64,000 nucleotides of DNA from Aquila chrysaetos chrysaetos (Eukaryota > Chordata > Aves > Accipitriformes > Accipitridae), in contig NC_044019.1 in NCBI RefSeq assembly GCF_900496995.4, positions 5,243,501 to 5,307,500 on the forward strand, written 5' to 3'. The first letter of the stretch is position 1; each line of letters opens with the position of its first letter. The position numbers and the translations under genes were made by a program. The notes under the pieces are model-generated. The model ran no database searches. It was not told the DNA's origin and saw nothing but the letters and a program-made list of their open reading frames with translations. Positions 35,439 to 61,798 of this stretch are shown piece by piece.

Positions 35439-35508
35439 CCTGGCCTCAGCCCCATATCCGCAGGATTCATCCAACAGTCTCCAAAGAAAGGAGTCATCAC
35501 GGACCAGG
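35439..35508 (-). ncRNA. SNORD99: C/D box snoRNA (probably SNORD99)
   Basis: About 70 nt. Terminal stem CCTGG/CCAGG encloses a perfect C box GTGATGA (plus 35500-35494) and a D box CTGA (plus 35449-35446). A C'-like GGATGA and a D'-like element lie in the middle. It lies between a minus-strand donor (35620-35615) and the last-exon acceptor (35303). The snoRNA structure is seen directly; the SNORD99 name rests on its position as the last snoRNA of an SNHG12-like host. Confidence 0.7.
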
Positions 35509-36074
35509 CTACGCTCGGAGGGCTGGTGCGGTGTGATTGATCTCACTCTACAGACACTCTGCCCTACAGATAATAGCCTGCCCAATTAAAAACCTTACTA
35601 ATGAAGTTGATCATTCCCACCTGCAAAGCCCAGGTTAGGGACTGGCCACTTCCAGCACAGGCACAGTCAGCTTGAACTGTCCTCTATCACCCAGGACTGG
35701 CGAGATCCCACTCATGAAACACCAAACACCTGGCAAGTACCCACAAAGGACACTCACGTGCTCCATGTCACAGCTTCCCCCACGATTCGGGCCCTAAGAA
35801 AAGCAAACCCAATCCTTCCACCGGGGACAGGGGCTCATAAGCGCTCGGCCTTTTCCACTAAGTAATTCCTGAAAAAAAACCATAGGCACAGGTAAGTATC
35901 TAAAGTTGATGAGTCACTGTACACTAGGAATCAACGCATCAAACCCAGCCCAAGCAAACCCCAGTCTGCAAATCTTCACAGCACCTCTGCTCTCTACGCC
36001 CAACATTCATTCACTCTCTTGACCAGGGGGTTTCACTCCTACCCCAGACTTCCCAAAGGTGCAAGGCCAAAACA

Positions 36075-36211
36075 GACTGTCTTCCAACTGGCCCCTCTCA
36101 GAGCAGGGCTGCACCAGCAAAGAGGCCGAGACCAGTTTGAATTTTGTTTTTCCTCCTTTTTCGACCACAAGATCGGTATTCAGATCTGATGGGAAAGGGA
36201 TCTGGAGGGAC
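36075..36211 (-). ncRNA. SNORA61: H/ACA box snoRNA (probably SNORA61)
   Basis: About 137 nt with two hairpins. The 5' hairpin is closed by TCCCTCC/GGAGGA, followed by an A-rich hinge with an H box (AAACAAAA). The 3' hairpin is closed by AACTGG/CCAGTT with an inner CCTCTT/AGAGGG stem. The ACA box lies at plus 36080-36078, exactly three nucleotides from the end. It starts about 40 bases into the intron after the exon at 36307-36249. The sequence resembles what I remember of SNORA61 (GATCCCTTTCCCATC near the 5' end), but no alignment was made. Confidence 0.7.
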
Positions 36212-36449
36212 AGGCTACAGAGCTCTGACAAAGGCGTTACGTCCTCACCTCGGCTCTATCCGGCAGGCAGGACATCGGCTGAGCGAGCTCCAAAACACCA
36301 AGCAACCCTGGAAGACATCGCAACACCCCCCTTAACGTCAGCAGCAGGCTGCAGGCTCACAACTACATGTCACTGACACACCCCACCCAGAAACCACCAG
36401 CGCCTTGCAAGAAGAAACGCCCCAATTCCTGAAAATATATAGGAGGGGC

Positions 36450-36566
36450 GAGTGACAGCAACAGGCAAAAGAGGCCCAGCAGTCAAAGACCTTCCCGTTG
36501 CTCTCGCATGTTGTTGGAGACCTGTAGCTATTGCACAGAGCCACAGCTCTTGGATAAACATGCAGA
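36450..36566 (-). ncRNA. Candidate second H/ACA snoRNA (ACA box not clear)
   Basis: Two strong hairpins in tandem. One is closed by GCATGTT/AACATGC, with an internal loop below an 8-bp apical stem (CTGTGGCT/AGCTACAG). The second is closed by AGCAACGGG/CCTGTTGCT, and an H-box-like AGAGCA overlaps its start. This is the H/ACA layout, but no ACA triplet follows the second stem (GTCACT is found). It lies in the next upstream intron of the host gene, where SNORA44 or SNORA16A would be expected. Confidence 0.4.
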
Positions 36567-36699
36567 TTCACCACTGAGCTCGCCTGGGAAAGTCTGCTAC
36601 AGCTTCAGAGCGGCAGATGGAGCAAAAGCAGAGTGATCTGCTGGCTTTGGATCGGATCTGATTCCCAGTTCTGCCACTAACCAGGCCCAGTGATGCTGA

Positions 36700-36848
36700 G
36701 GAGAGAAAGTTCCCTTATCCCACCCGTACATGATCTCAACACAGCAGGAAATAAGGGGAGTCTGCAGTTCTTCATGACTGGATCGATACTTGTAACGGGC
36801 CCTGCCAGCGGGAAATCCTCCTCTGCAGGGCCTAAGCCCAAGCATGAG
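36700..36848 (-). ncRNA. Candidate third H/ACA-like structure
   Basis: A hairpin at plus 36845-36786 has an ATGCTTG/CAAGTAT base stem, a symmetric internal loop and a 7-bp GCCCTGC/GCAGGGC upper stem, the form of an H/ACA 5' hairpin. A second stem CCCTTAT/ATAAGGG follows. No convincing H or ACA box was found, so this is only a candidate. Confidence 0.3.
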
Positions 36849-37769
36849 CCCTGCAGAGGATCCGCAGCACCTGGAACAAGCACCGCGCTGGCAGTATCTG
36901 CTAGCAGAGGGCCAGGAAATACTGCTGCTTGCTGCTCCGGCCAAGGGAGGCTATGAAGGCAATCAAATTCCCAGCGCAAGGGGAGATTCCAGAGCCTGGA
37001 TCACATGTCTCACCTGCCCAATGCTGCCGAGCTGAGGCTGTCACCAGCCATCCCACACACTGGCATCACCTTCCATGCCAAGATGCTGCTGGGGAAAAAT
37101 ACACTCTTGAGCTTCACGTAGATGACAGAAACAACACAAAAACCGGGATAGCCACCACCTCCTGCCTCTTTGCGCACCAACTTCGACCCCAGAAGCAGGT
37201 ATTCGGGGTAGCTGCTTCCTTCCAGCGACAGCACCCCCAGGCACCACCTCCACCCACAGCCAGGGCCCACCGACGCCCAGCCCCCCCCGCCCTGGGCCAT
37301 GTATTTTCCTGAAATGTTGCCGGACAGTTACAGAGACTCAAACTGAGCGGCGACCGTCGAGGAAAAACCCTTCGCTCTCGGCTCCTTTTTGACTGCATCT
37401 GCCACACCACCGAGACAGACGCAGCTTCGATAGGGCCGGGCAGGCCCGCAGGGCTCCTCCGCCCAGCAGCCGCCTCTCCCGGAGTGGTTTTTTAATTCAG
37501 CCCGCTGCGGAGGTCACTCACCCACGGCGGCGCCGGCATCTTCCCCTCACGCCGGGCCCGGCCTGGGAGGGAGCAAGGCCCTCCCGCGGCCGCGCTGCCC
37601 TTCACAGCCCATCGCACCCGCCCCGAAGCGCCGCCGCCGGGGCGCGGAGCCCGCGGGGCACCGATGTGGCGGGGCCGAGCGGCGGAAGAGCCCCGGGGGA
37701 GGGCGGATGGCGGCGGATTGTCCCCCCACCTCCGCAGCCCTTCGACCTCCCTCCGCAGCCGCCATCACA

Positions 37770-37880
37770 GTGAGAGGGGGAAGTGAGCCGGCGGCGGCCT
37801 TTTATAGGGCGGCAGCTCGAGCGCTGATTGGCTGCTGCAGCCGGGCCCCTCCCGCAGAGCCTTCTGGGAGTTGTAGTTCG
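37770..37880 (-). promoter_or_regulatory. SNHG12: Snohost promoter: ZNF143 site, CCAAT, TATA, TOP start
   Basis: Reading the minus strand: a near-perfect ZNF143/SBF site (ACTACAACTCCCAGAAGGC, plus 37877-37859), CCAATC at plus 37831-37826, TATAAAA at about 37806-37800, then about 25-30 bases to a C/T-rich initiation region. ZNF143 sites are typical of snRNA and snoRNA-related promoters. This is the only clear TATA-type promoter seen in the window. Confidence 0.75.
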
Positions 37881-37910
37881 CGCCGCCTACAGCCCCCACC
37901 GACTCCGCCA

Positions 37911-40900
37911 TGACACCCCATGACACCCCATGGCACCCCACTCCCCAAAGGATAAACGCACCCCTCTCCTCCGCCAGCAGCAGGGAAGGCTGGGGAAATC
38001 CCACCCCCATGCAGCAAGACCACGATTTGCAACCCTCCCACTTGCGCTGGGGGGTGAGCTGCGCTCCCCCATCCCACCTAAATGAATCTCCAGTCTACCC
38101 GGCACAAAGACAATTTCTCTCTCCTCTCCCCCCGCAAGGTGCGCGTCAGGGTTTGCTCTTCGAAAAGGTGAAGGCAGCAGCCACGTTTTTCCTGCTCCTT
38201 CCTCCCTTTTGGAAGGCAGGGGGGAACACCCCACCCTCAGGGAATGGAAGGTAAGTTTTTGGAAACAAAAATCTATCTGCCAAAACAATACCTCTGTCAG
38301 GTTCCTGGCTTACGATCCATAATTGGTGGATAAAATGAGAGCACTTGCCAACTGGTTGGAAGGGAGTGCTGAAATTTCTGCAGGTACTGATGCTGAAGCC
38401 ACAGCCACTGTGAGAAATCAGGTTGAAAAGCCCGAGACTGCTTCCTGCCCCTGAGCCCTGGAGAAAGTGCAAAAACGGTGAGGGAGAAGAAGAGTTAGTT
38501 TTTAATCTGTTCTGAGCAAAATTCACAAATGAAAAAATTCACAGTGCTCAGGAATCGCCCTTTCAAGCTGGTAACCCCACCACAGACGTGCCACATTACC
38601 AACAAAATAAGCCCAGCACCTATTTAAAGCAGAAGTAAGTCTGGAAGTGAGCCCCAAACCTTGCGTGACCAACTTCTTCTAAAAACAGCCCTTGTCAAAG
38701 TCAGCAGGGACAGGTTAGGTCAGGCCCAGGACAGGTCAAAGCAGCTGGTCCCGTCCTCCATGGATCTTGCAGCTGCTCTGCCAAGTCACAAGGCATTCCC
38801 TGGACAGCCTGGATTTTCCTTGGCACAGCGACTCATGCAAGATGAACCTAGAAATCTCCCTGTCAAATCCTAGGGCAGGACAGAAACTGGAAGCTCACTG
38901 TAGCAAAAAAAAAACAAAACCAAAAACCAAAAAACACCCCCAAAATTCAAACCTTGGTAAACATCAAGTGTTTGGGAAGAGATTCTTCCAAATGCTCAAC
39001 GGGGAGAATCCCCAAAGAGCAATACCGAAAACCAATGGATGCTCAGTAGACCTCAGCCCATCATGAGAAGATGGACAGAGATCCAAAGAGAAGCAGAGAA
39101 AATCCCACTGCATCTCTGGGATGCTCGACCACAAGGTCAGCAAAGCCCTGATGAAACCTCCCGGTATGGCCTCACATCAGTCTCTTCCATAGCGCAAGAT
39201 GGGGAGAAAATACTGGAAGAGGCTGCAATTCCCATCACCAGACAGGTGGGAGCAGACAACCTGCAGGGAAGCGCTCTGTGATAAAGTGACAGTAAGGAAA
39301 AGGAAGTATGAATTAGTGGTCCAGGTGGGTTGCTGTGCCTGTGGCTCCTCAGGGATCCTATGTGTTGAGGGGACAAGGCAAGCCCTGGCCAGGTAAAGCT
39401 CTCAATCTATATCGCCTTAACTGCGTTATCTACTGTTGCTTTCACCCTGGAAATTTTACAGCAGAAGCAGCATGATACCTGAGAAAAAAGGAGTGTGTAC
39501 CAAGCAGTACCACAAAACCCTTCTTACAAAACTGACTGCACTTGGTAAAACCATTTTGACGGGGAATAACTGCTAAGGAAGAAAAGCATAGTAACTTGGA
39601 AAAAAACAAAAGGGATTTTTGACCGAGAATAACTGCTAAGGAAGAAAAGCATAGTAACTTGAAAAAAAAAGGAGATATTTTCTGAAGAAATGCTCTAACC
39701 AAGCAAAAAGGTAAAGCAAGCTTTGTCAGAGTGACATTTGCTGAACTAGCTCCATCTATCAGTTTCTAAATGTGGCTGTTGCATTTAAAATTCATACCCT
39801 ATCCTGCCATTGAATTAATTTCATGTCTAAGCAAATCCCAAGTTAAATCCAGAAACTGGTGTATCCAGTATGCTTTACAAGATGCACCGGGAGATAGCAA
39901 GGCTGGAAGGTAAAAATTCCTCTCAGATCTTGTTTAGCAGAAGCTGGGGATTAGCAAGCCAGTAATGAGAAACTGACTATGCAAAGATCAGAGTCAAACA
40001 TCTTTGTTCCTCAAAAGGGATTCAGAGAAATACCTAAGGGTGTTCGGTACTTCTTGGTGTGCGGGATATGAACCCGTCTCCTGAAACCAGTCCAAGTAAC
40101 AGGAATTTTCTCTACTCAGGCACATACAGAAAACATCATCGCTAGCCCCCATCAGACCCCTCAGCCCATACAAGGGCCTGCGCTGGTACAGACCCACATT
40201 TGCTAAAGAAATGGTTTCAAACTCTTCATCCCATTGGAAGCTGGTCAGAATTTCTCACAGGCCACCCCCAATGCTTACTGTCAAGCTTTTAATTAAACAC
40301 ATGTTAATGGCAACATGCCACCCCGCAGCCTTGCAGCTTATGCTTTGGAAATCACCACTTCATGCCCAACAGGAGAACACCCACGTCTTTCCAGCTCTGC
40401 AGTTGGCTAAACATTTTTCAGTCTATGTAACTCAAATGGTAATCTGAGAGTCCCTGCAATTTAACCTAAGTTGGATCATCACATCTTCATCAAGTAACAC
40501 AGTAAGAACGTTTGAGTTGTTTTTGTAATTACTAGTAAATATTGCATGCTGAAAGGCAGAATACTTAATAATCTCAGTCTCAGATTTTGATGCAAGTTTC
40601 AAGAATTACATAATCCCAGTGAACTATGATATCATCTGCCTTGGATTTCTTGCCTTTAGCACATAAAGATAAAAGCAGAATTTACCTTACTACACGGAGT
40701 CCTTGTCTTTCATCTTGTGTTACGCTAAATGGTAATTAATCAGGGCTTTTCCTGTAGCTGTCCATGAGAAACAAAATCCCACACTCTGTTTAACTTGGAT
40801 TCCAAAACACAAACCCTACAAAATCCAGGTGACTGGCTGTTTTGTAGCTCCACATGAAAGTCTCCTCTGTGCTTCAGATGCTGCAATAATGGCTGGGAGC

Positions 40901-43010
40901 TGAAAATGAACATTAAGATGAGTAAGTGATACACAGAAAAAAGCGCAGAGAGATTAACAGCTCAACAGAACATCAGCTGAGATTCTCACAAACAACCCCA
41001 AAAGGCTGGCTCACACATCAAGGGAACGTGGCCCAAAGCCTCACGTCAAGCTCTCTCCTAAAAGGAAATGCGTGAGCTATTTTAAGCTCTGCAGCACCAG
41101 TAAGCAGGCTGCAGCAGGTAATCTTTGCTGGCCTCCGTACTCCCAAATTGTTCTCCATGTAAGGGCCCAAGGGTCTGTATACACATAGCTCTCCTAGAAA
41201 CTAGGGGATTATGATGGATTGGACTAGTCATTACCAACTTTCTTTCCGCCACAAAAACATTTTGCAGAGAGCAAAATGATTTTGCCACAGCGTTATTGTC
41301 TGTGTGGGGTGCTGCTCTGTGATAACCTGCTCCACTGTCCTTTACAGATGGACTTAGATGGACATGGCTTATCCATGCATTAGGAAATATTACATAGGAC
41401 AGCAGTGCTGGCCAGCCTTAGAATAGCAGCATAAATTTATATGGATAAAGTAAGTGTGGCTTCAGGTCACCTCCCATAGCAAATTAGGAGGGCTGCATTA
41501 TAAAAGCTAAGATTTGGGGGGATATGGAAAGATAGGCCCAAAAGAGGAGAATGAAGGGCATACAGGGTAGCACTGTTGCAGCACAGTAACAGAACAATCT
41601 ACAAAGCGTTTAACAGCAGAACATTAAAGAACACCCCTTCTTTACATCACCTCTGAAATGCCACTATATTGAACAGGCACTTTTCAAGAAGAGGGGCATC
41701 ATCTGAGCTGACCAGCTGCATCAGAAGAAAAAAAGCACTCTGCTCTCTTCCACTTCTCTGCTGCCTCTGAAGCACTACCATCACACGCAGGGAACATTCA
41801 TTTCCTTAAATTCAGAGTAACTGAAGCTTAGGACACTGTTAACAGCCCACAGCACAGTCAGATGCACAGCAGGAGGAAAAAATTCACAGCAGATGAGAAC
41901 GCAGGGGTCCAGTAGTCCTCCAGTTCTACTTGTTCAGAAATACGCTAACTCCAGTATATGTCACCATTCCCCACATATTCACAGTGCGTTTACCATTGCA
42001 GTTGATAAAAAGACCACAGACTGACAATTATATCATAATTATGGACACAAACAAAGGTGTAGTAGAAGTAGGCTTTATGAAAGTATTTAAATTTTGTGGC
42101 AAATCTCTGCATCAACATGGGCATGGAGGCAACTAAATGCTTTGCAGTAGCAATTTCAGTTACCAAACTATTCCTTGGATAGACATTTATTACAGGTAGT
42201 TTATCTGTTCCTATTTCTCAAAGAGTTTAAGGCACAAAAGCCTGGAAAGGGCTTATAACATGTACATAAGTGCTATTATTTTTGCTTTCACTTCTAATGC
42301 AACATAATATTAGCTTAAATATATTGCTTGTCCATCCAGCTTATACAACGTCCAGTAGAAAACTGCTTTCCAGGTTAGCAACAATTTGTTGCACAATATA
42401 TCGATTAGATTGCTCTGACCCGTTTTTGCTGCAAGATCTTCAGTTTCACCATATTCACTCTGACAGGACAGTGGAAGACGCTATGAAATCTTAACATCTT
42501 AATGAAACCATCAAGATGTATCCACAATGAAAAAAAGGCATGATACACAAAATAACGTTTAAACAAGGTTGCTGGTAAAAGTGTTTTAAACTGCTTGACT
42601 GATAGGGAATTATTTCCTCATACACAGGTGGAGAAGCAAGCCAAACGTGCGAGAGATCATCAGGTAGAAGGCATCGGTCTGCAGTGGTTTTCTAACGTTC
42701 CTTTCTGTCTTTACTCTCCAAAATGCTCTTCAGGTAGTTGCTTAAGAACACCGAGCTATAAACTTGCTAGCTCAAGATCGCAGCTTAGGTTAAACAGAAC
42801 GTAAGCTTTCATCTACATGGTTCTTTCCTGTGCTCAAGTTACAGCAACCTTACCCAGTCACTAGAAAGCTTTCGAGCCATTTTAGTGGTATCCAACAATG
42901 ATTTTTTAAAATAACACATTCATGAGAGTTGGATCAAACGACTGAAGACAGTTAAATGGGCAGCAAAACAGAAAGATGGGCAGGAACCAAAATGCAAAGG
43001 GTAATTTTAC
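37911..43010. other. Intergenic region between the snoRNA host and TRNAU1AP 3' end
   Basis: About 5 kb of moderately AT-rich DNA with no gene that I can support. It starts with three copies of TGACACCCCA-like sequence (37911-37940) and contains one two-copy tandem duplication (39554-39668). Short open frames on both strands show no family resemblance or splice support. Confidence 0.5.
39554..39668. repeat. Two-copy tandem duplication, 63-bp period
   Basis: Two near-identical copies of a segment containing AATAACTGCTAAGGAAGAAA and AGCATAGTAACTTG are offset by 63 bases, separated by A-rich sequence. There are only two or three differences, so the duplication is fairly recent. Confidence 0.85.
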
Positions 43011-43026
43011 TTAAAAGACCAACATT

Positions 43027-43032
43027 TTTATT
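43027..43032 (-). terminator. TRNAU1AP: TRNAU1AP polyadenylation signal
   Basis: AATAAA on the minus strand about 320 bases after the stop codon, ending a short 3' UTR. Cleavage is expected about 43,005-43,015. Confidence 0.65.
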
Positions 43033-43352
43033 GTACGTTGGAGTAGAGTCTTTCCCCTGTGCCATCTCGTTGAAAGTTTATAAATTACAATTCCCAATAA
43101 GTATTAAGAGTTCATTTCAAGACAAAAGGAATAAAACTGTTGCAGTTCTAACTTTCACCATGAATAAAAGTTACCATGATGCTCCTACGATACTCATTCT
43201 GTACAGGAAAGGCCACAGTCCTCCTGTACTTTGAGTAACAGACCTGGGTGGAGAAAGGGCCACCCCTCACTACTGCAGGATCCAGGTGCAGCATAACAGT
43301 CTGGAGCGCACTGGCGGGCTTGTCACACAGACACAGTGCCTCAGCAACGAGG

Positions 43353-58370
<15,018 letters not shown>

Positions 58371-61300
58371 GCTGCTCCCGCAGGCCCCGGGGCGGGTTCA
58401 GCGGGGCCGCGACTTTCGCCTACCCGGCTCGGCTCGGCTCGGCCCCGCCGCCGCCGGCGCCGCCTCACGCCGAGCCCGCGGCCCGCTCCGCCGCCGCGCT
58501 GCCCCGCCGCCTCCTCCGCGGCGCCCGGCGGGCGGAGAGAGCGGCGCCCCCGCCGCCACGGGCGCCCCGGCCCGCGGCAGCGCCCCCTGCCGGCAGGAGG
58601 AGCGCCAGCGGTGCGGGCGGGGGGTGGGGGGGGGAGCGCGCAAGATGGAGGCGGGTGTGAGGAGGGGGAAGAGGGTTGGGTTTGGGGGCTCCTTGAGGAG
58701 GTTTTTGGAGCGCTGGAGGGGGGTTTGGGGTGGTGGGAAGCGGTTTGGGACGCGGGGAGGCCTGAGGTGAGGGGGAGGCCTGCGTGGAGGGAGGGTGAGA
58801 CGAGGGGCCCAGGGCGGGAGGCAGGGAGGAGGAGGGGGCTGAGGGGCCGTGGGGAGTGGGGGTGGACGGAGGGATGGATGAGGCAAACTCGGCTGGGAAG
58901 GCAGGTCAAGCCTGGGTGAGGCCATGCGGGGACCGGGGTGGGGGACAGGAGAGTTCCCCTGGGGCAGGAGCCCTGCGGAAAGGGGGTGGTGAGGGCAGGG
59001 AGGAGATGTCCACCCCAGGAGAAGGTCTGTGTCTGCGTCTGTCTGGCCTGGAGAAGGGCATGGGGGCCAGCGCTGGGGTCTCCTTTAGTGCCTCTGTTCC
59101 TGGAGTCACCTCATGCCCGAGGATCTCGGCTTTCTGAAAAGGGACAGTGAGTTTCCAGCCCCTTTAATGGGGCAAGAAAATGGGGCCTGTTGCGTACTCC
59201 AAAGTTTCACGTGTGAGAAGACAAATACAACAAACCCCAAATTTCCTAATTACAGATCCTTGTGTTTTCTGAGGTGCGGTTGTATTCATTTTAGCACTCC
59301 AAGCTGACAACCCAGGCCCCCGCGCATCATGGGATTGCCTTAAAAAAAAAACATGAGGCTTTTAAATGAAGAAAAGAATTAATTGCTTCATATAGTAGCA
59401 CAGAGGCTTGTGCCGTGCTCTGCATAAGTATTGTGGAAACTCATTGTGTATCCCAAATAATTTGGTGTAGCAAAGGGATAGCATTCCTACTGTTGTGGTG
59501 TTTTAAAAGTACTTTGGTCACCTCTTCAAGGTTTTCTCGCAAGAGTTGGAAGTGCTGAAATAAGCTGCGTAGAAGTTTATCAGCTCTTTGTTGGGAATGC
59601 GTGACTTGGACCACTGCTGTCGGTGCTGGCACATGGTTTACAAAGTTGGGCACTTGTTGGCAATGTCAGCAGAAGGCCAAAGGCTCAGTGTGGTTTACTG
59701 GGATGAGGAGGTTTCTGAGAGGCTGTAATCCCTGCTCCCCTCCACCCAACGGGGCTGAAGCTGTGCTCTGAATCCCAGCCAAACTGGGGCTGCCCCCGGC
59801 TCTGAGTTTAGACTGCTGCCTTTTCACTTGGTAGGCAGGAGACTGAATCTTTGGGGTCGTCAGCCCAGCACGTGGGGTTGGATTGGGTACCGTGTAATCC
59901 TCCCTCTTCTCCTGTTTACTCCCCCAGGCCTTCGACAGCAAGGGTGGCACTTCCTGGAGCAAATGAGACCACTAGTTATGATGGAGCAGAGATGAGTGGA
60001 CCCGGAGCACCGAGGGCTGCGTGCTTGTGAGCTGGCTGGTATTTTGGCATCGCCCAACACTGCAGTTCTGGTCACGGGAGCTGTGCTTTGTGAGCCTTGT
60101 ACCCACTTATGGAAAACCAGGCATGGAGCAGAGCTGCTAAAGCACTGGCTGTGGTTGTGCAGTCACTGCAGCATGCTATAAATCCAGCTGATGATGACAG
60201 GGACACTCCAAACCCTCCGTACTATTTATTCCCTCTGTGGCTGCTGGGTCTCGGCGAGCAGAGGTGTTGCTGCTCTGCTGTTTGCAGCCCGTGAGAGGGC
60301 AGCACAAGGCCGCCGGTTGTTGGCTGGGGGTTTTCAGGTGGTGAAATTGGGCATCGTTAATAGTGCGTTGAGAGCAGCATCGCCCGATGGAGCCAATCCT
60401 CTGAAACTTCTTCTGAAGCAATGTGTGAATGTTTGCTTAAATCTTGCCCCGGAGCATCCTCATTCCAGTGACTAATGTGTGAAACTGACCAGGAGTAGAA
60501 TGAAAAGTTATTCACTCTGCTTTTTCCTGCGGATGAAAAGTGCAATGAACATTGACCCTTGCTGCATTTCTGCAGGAGACTGAAAATCCTTCATCTTCAT
60601 ACTGGGCAGGATCTGTATCTCTGTCGTCATTCTGCAGCATGGCCAGTACTGATTGCTCTAGAATATCAGCTCTTCAGCGATCATGGGTGTGCAAGAATCA
60701 TAAGATTAAAAACATATTTACAGTTTGGTTTATTTGTTTTCTGATTTTTGAGTCCCTAGGGCACCCTCAGGTCATTTTTCCAAGCTCTTCCCTACAACAT
60801 TGCAAAATCTGGCATAAAATCGAGACAGCTAGCAAGACCCACAGCTGATAACTCTGTTGAATAAAGATGTTAAGTTGTCAAGTAGCACTTTTTGTGCCTC
60901 AGTGTCACTGGCAACCTGGTCTCTTGCAAATTTACCCCCTGGAGTCCCTGCAAAGACTGCCTTTCAGGTGTCAGCTTTCAGGATTTTTTTTTTTTTTTTT
61001 TTTTTTTGCAACATGGCAAGTCATCCACTGGTTAGCACTAAGCTCTGCTTTGCAGAGCCCACAAAGCTGTCACTCATTCTCTGTTATTACCTTGCAGCTG
61101 CTCAAAGCCAGTAGTTTGTTCTTTGTCATTTGATGAAGTGAGTCCAGTATCTTTAATAACTCCTTTCCATTTTTGTTTCCAGCTGAGTAATACAGAACTT
61201 GCTTTTCCTGGGATAATCCATAGAGATGGATGTTGGGCAATGAAAATGCAAAAGGAAGCCAGGATCATGTGATTGTGTTGGACCAGGAGAAGGTAAGAAT

Positions 61301-61706
61301 TTTATATTCAGCGTTATATCTGAAGTGACTGCTGTTTATGCATCTAACCTTGTGACAGAGCAAAAACACTGCCAGAAGAATATTATTACCTGAAAAACTG
61401 TTTATTCCCCCTTAAAAATTTGTGAACTGGCAAAGAGGCAGCAGCTCATAATAGGAAGACATGGGGATTCCTCTGTCCTGTGCATGAATGTCGGTAGTTG
61501 GCAGATGAAACATCTGTATATCTTGTCACCTCTGCTGGGACAGTAGTGATTTCTTGGTCTAGGAACTTGGTCCTGAAAACTGCTGAGTAAATTCCAGTTG
61601 TCATTTACTGGAATCCACTGGAGGGCTGATCTGTGAGCCCCCCCGCAGGACTGGGTAATGCTGGCAATCTGTTTCTTAGCTGGTCACTAGGACCTTAACC
61701 TGTTGA

Positions 61707-61798
61707 AGGGCTCAATCCTGTGAGCTTCAGAGCTCTTTCAACTCTCAGTAACTTTCATTGGAGTTAAGGGTCATTCAGTACCTCCTGGGAGGAGGCCC
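61707..61798. repeat. Old palindromic amniote repeat remnant
   Basis: GGGCTCAATCCTG, CAACTCTCAGTAACTTTCAT and GGAGTTAAGGG, ending near GGAGGCCC, follow the pattern of a widely scattered amniote palindromic repeat. In its intact form a central CAACTCC...GGAGTTG inverted repeat flanks CATTGACTTCAATG. The family name is not certain. Confidence 0.4.

Larger units (their letters stand above)
34950..37778 (-). ncRNA. SNHG12: Spliced snoRNA host gene, probably SNHG12
   Basis: A noncoding transcription unit on the minus strand. It starts below a TATA box with a pyrimidine-rich 5'TOP-like start (about 37,780-37,770), the mark of snoRNA host genes. Exon 1 runs to 37522 (donor GTGAGTG). Further exon landmarks are a donor at 37013-37008, an exon 36307-36249 (acceptor CTTCCAG, donor GTGAGGAC), a donor GTGGGA at 35620-35615, and a last exon from 35302 to AATAAA near 34970. 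No frame is conserved across these exons. Introns contain an H/ACA snoRNA (36075-36211) and a C/D snoRNA (35439-35508). Human SNHG12 lies between RAB42 and TRNAU1AP and hosts SNORA16A, SNORA44, SNORA61 and SNORD99 in that order; the order here (H/ACA before the C/D) agrees. Exon borders beyond those listed are uncertain. Confidence 0.7.

Noticed and set aside
36630-36760. Possible MIR-like SINE (CAGTTCTGCCACTAAC and a following pyrimidine-rich part)
   Set aside because: Only one short word matches and it overlaps the snoRNA host introns; too weak to list as a repeat.
37010-37300. 96-codon minus-strand frame in the snoRNA host
   Set aside because: It crosses a likely splice donor at 37013-37008, has a weak start and no family resemblance.
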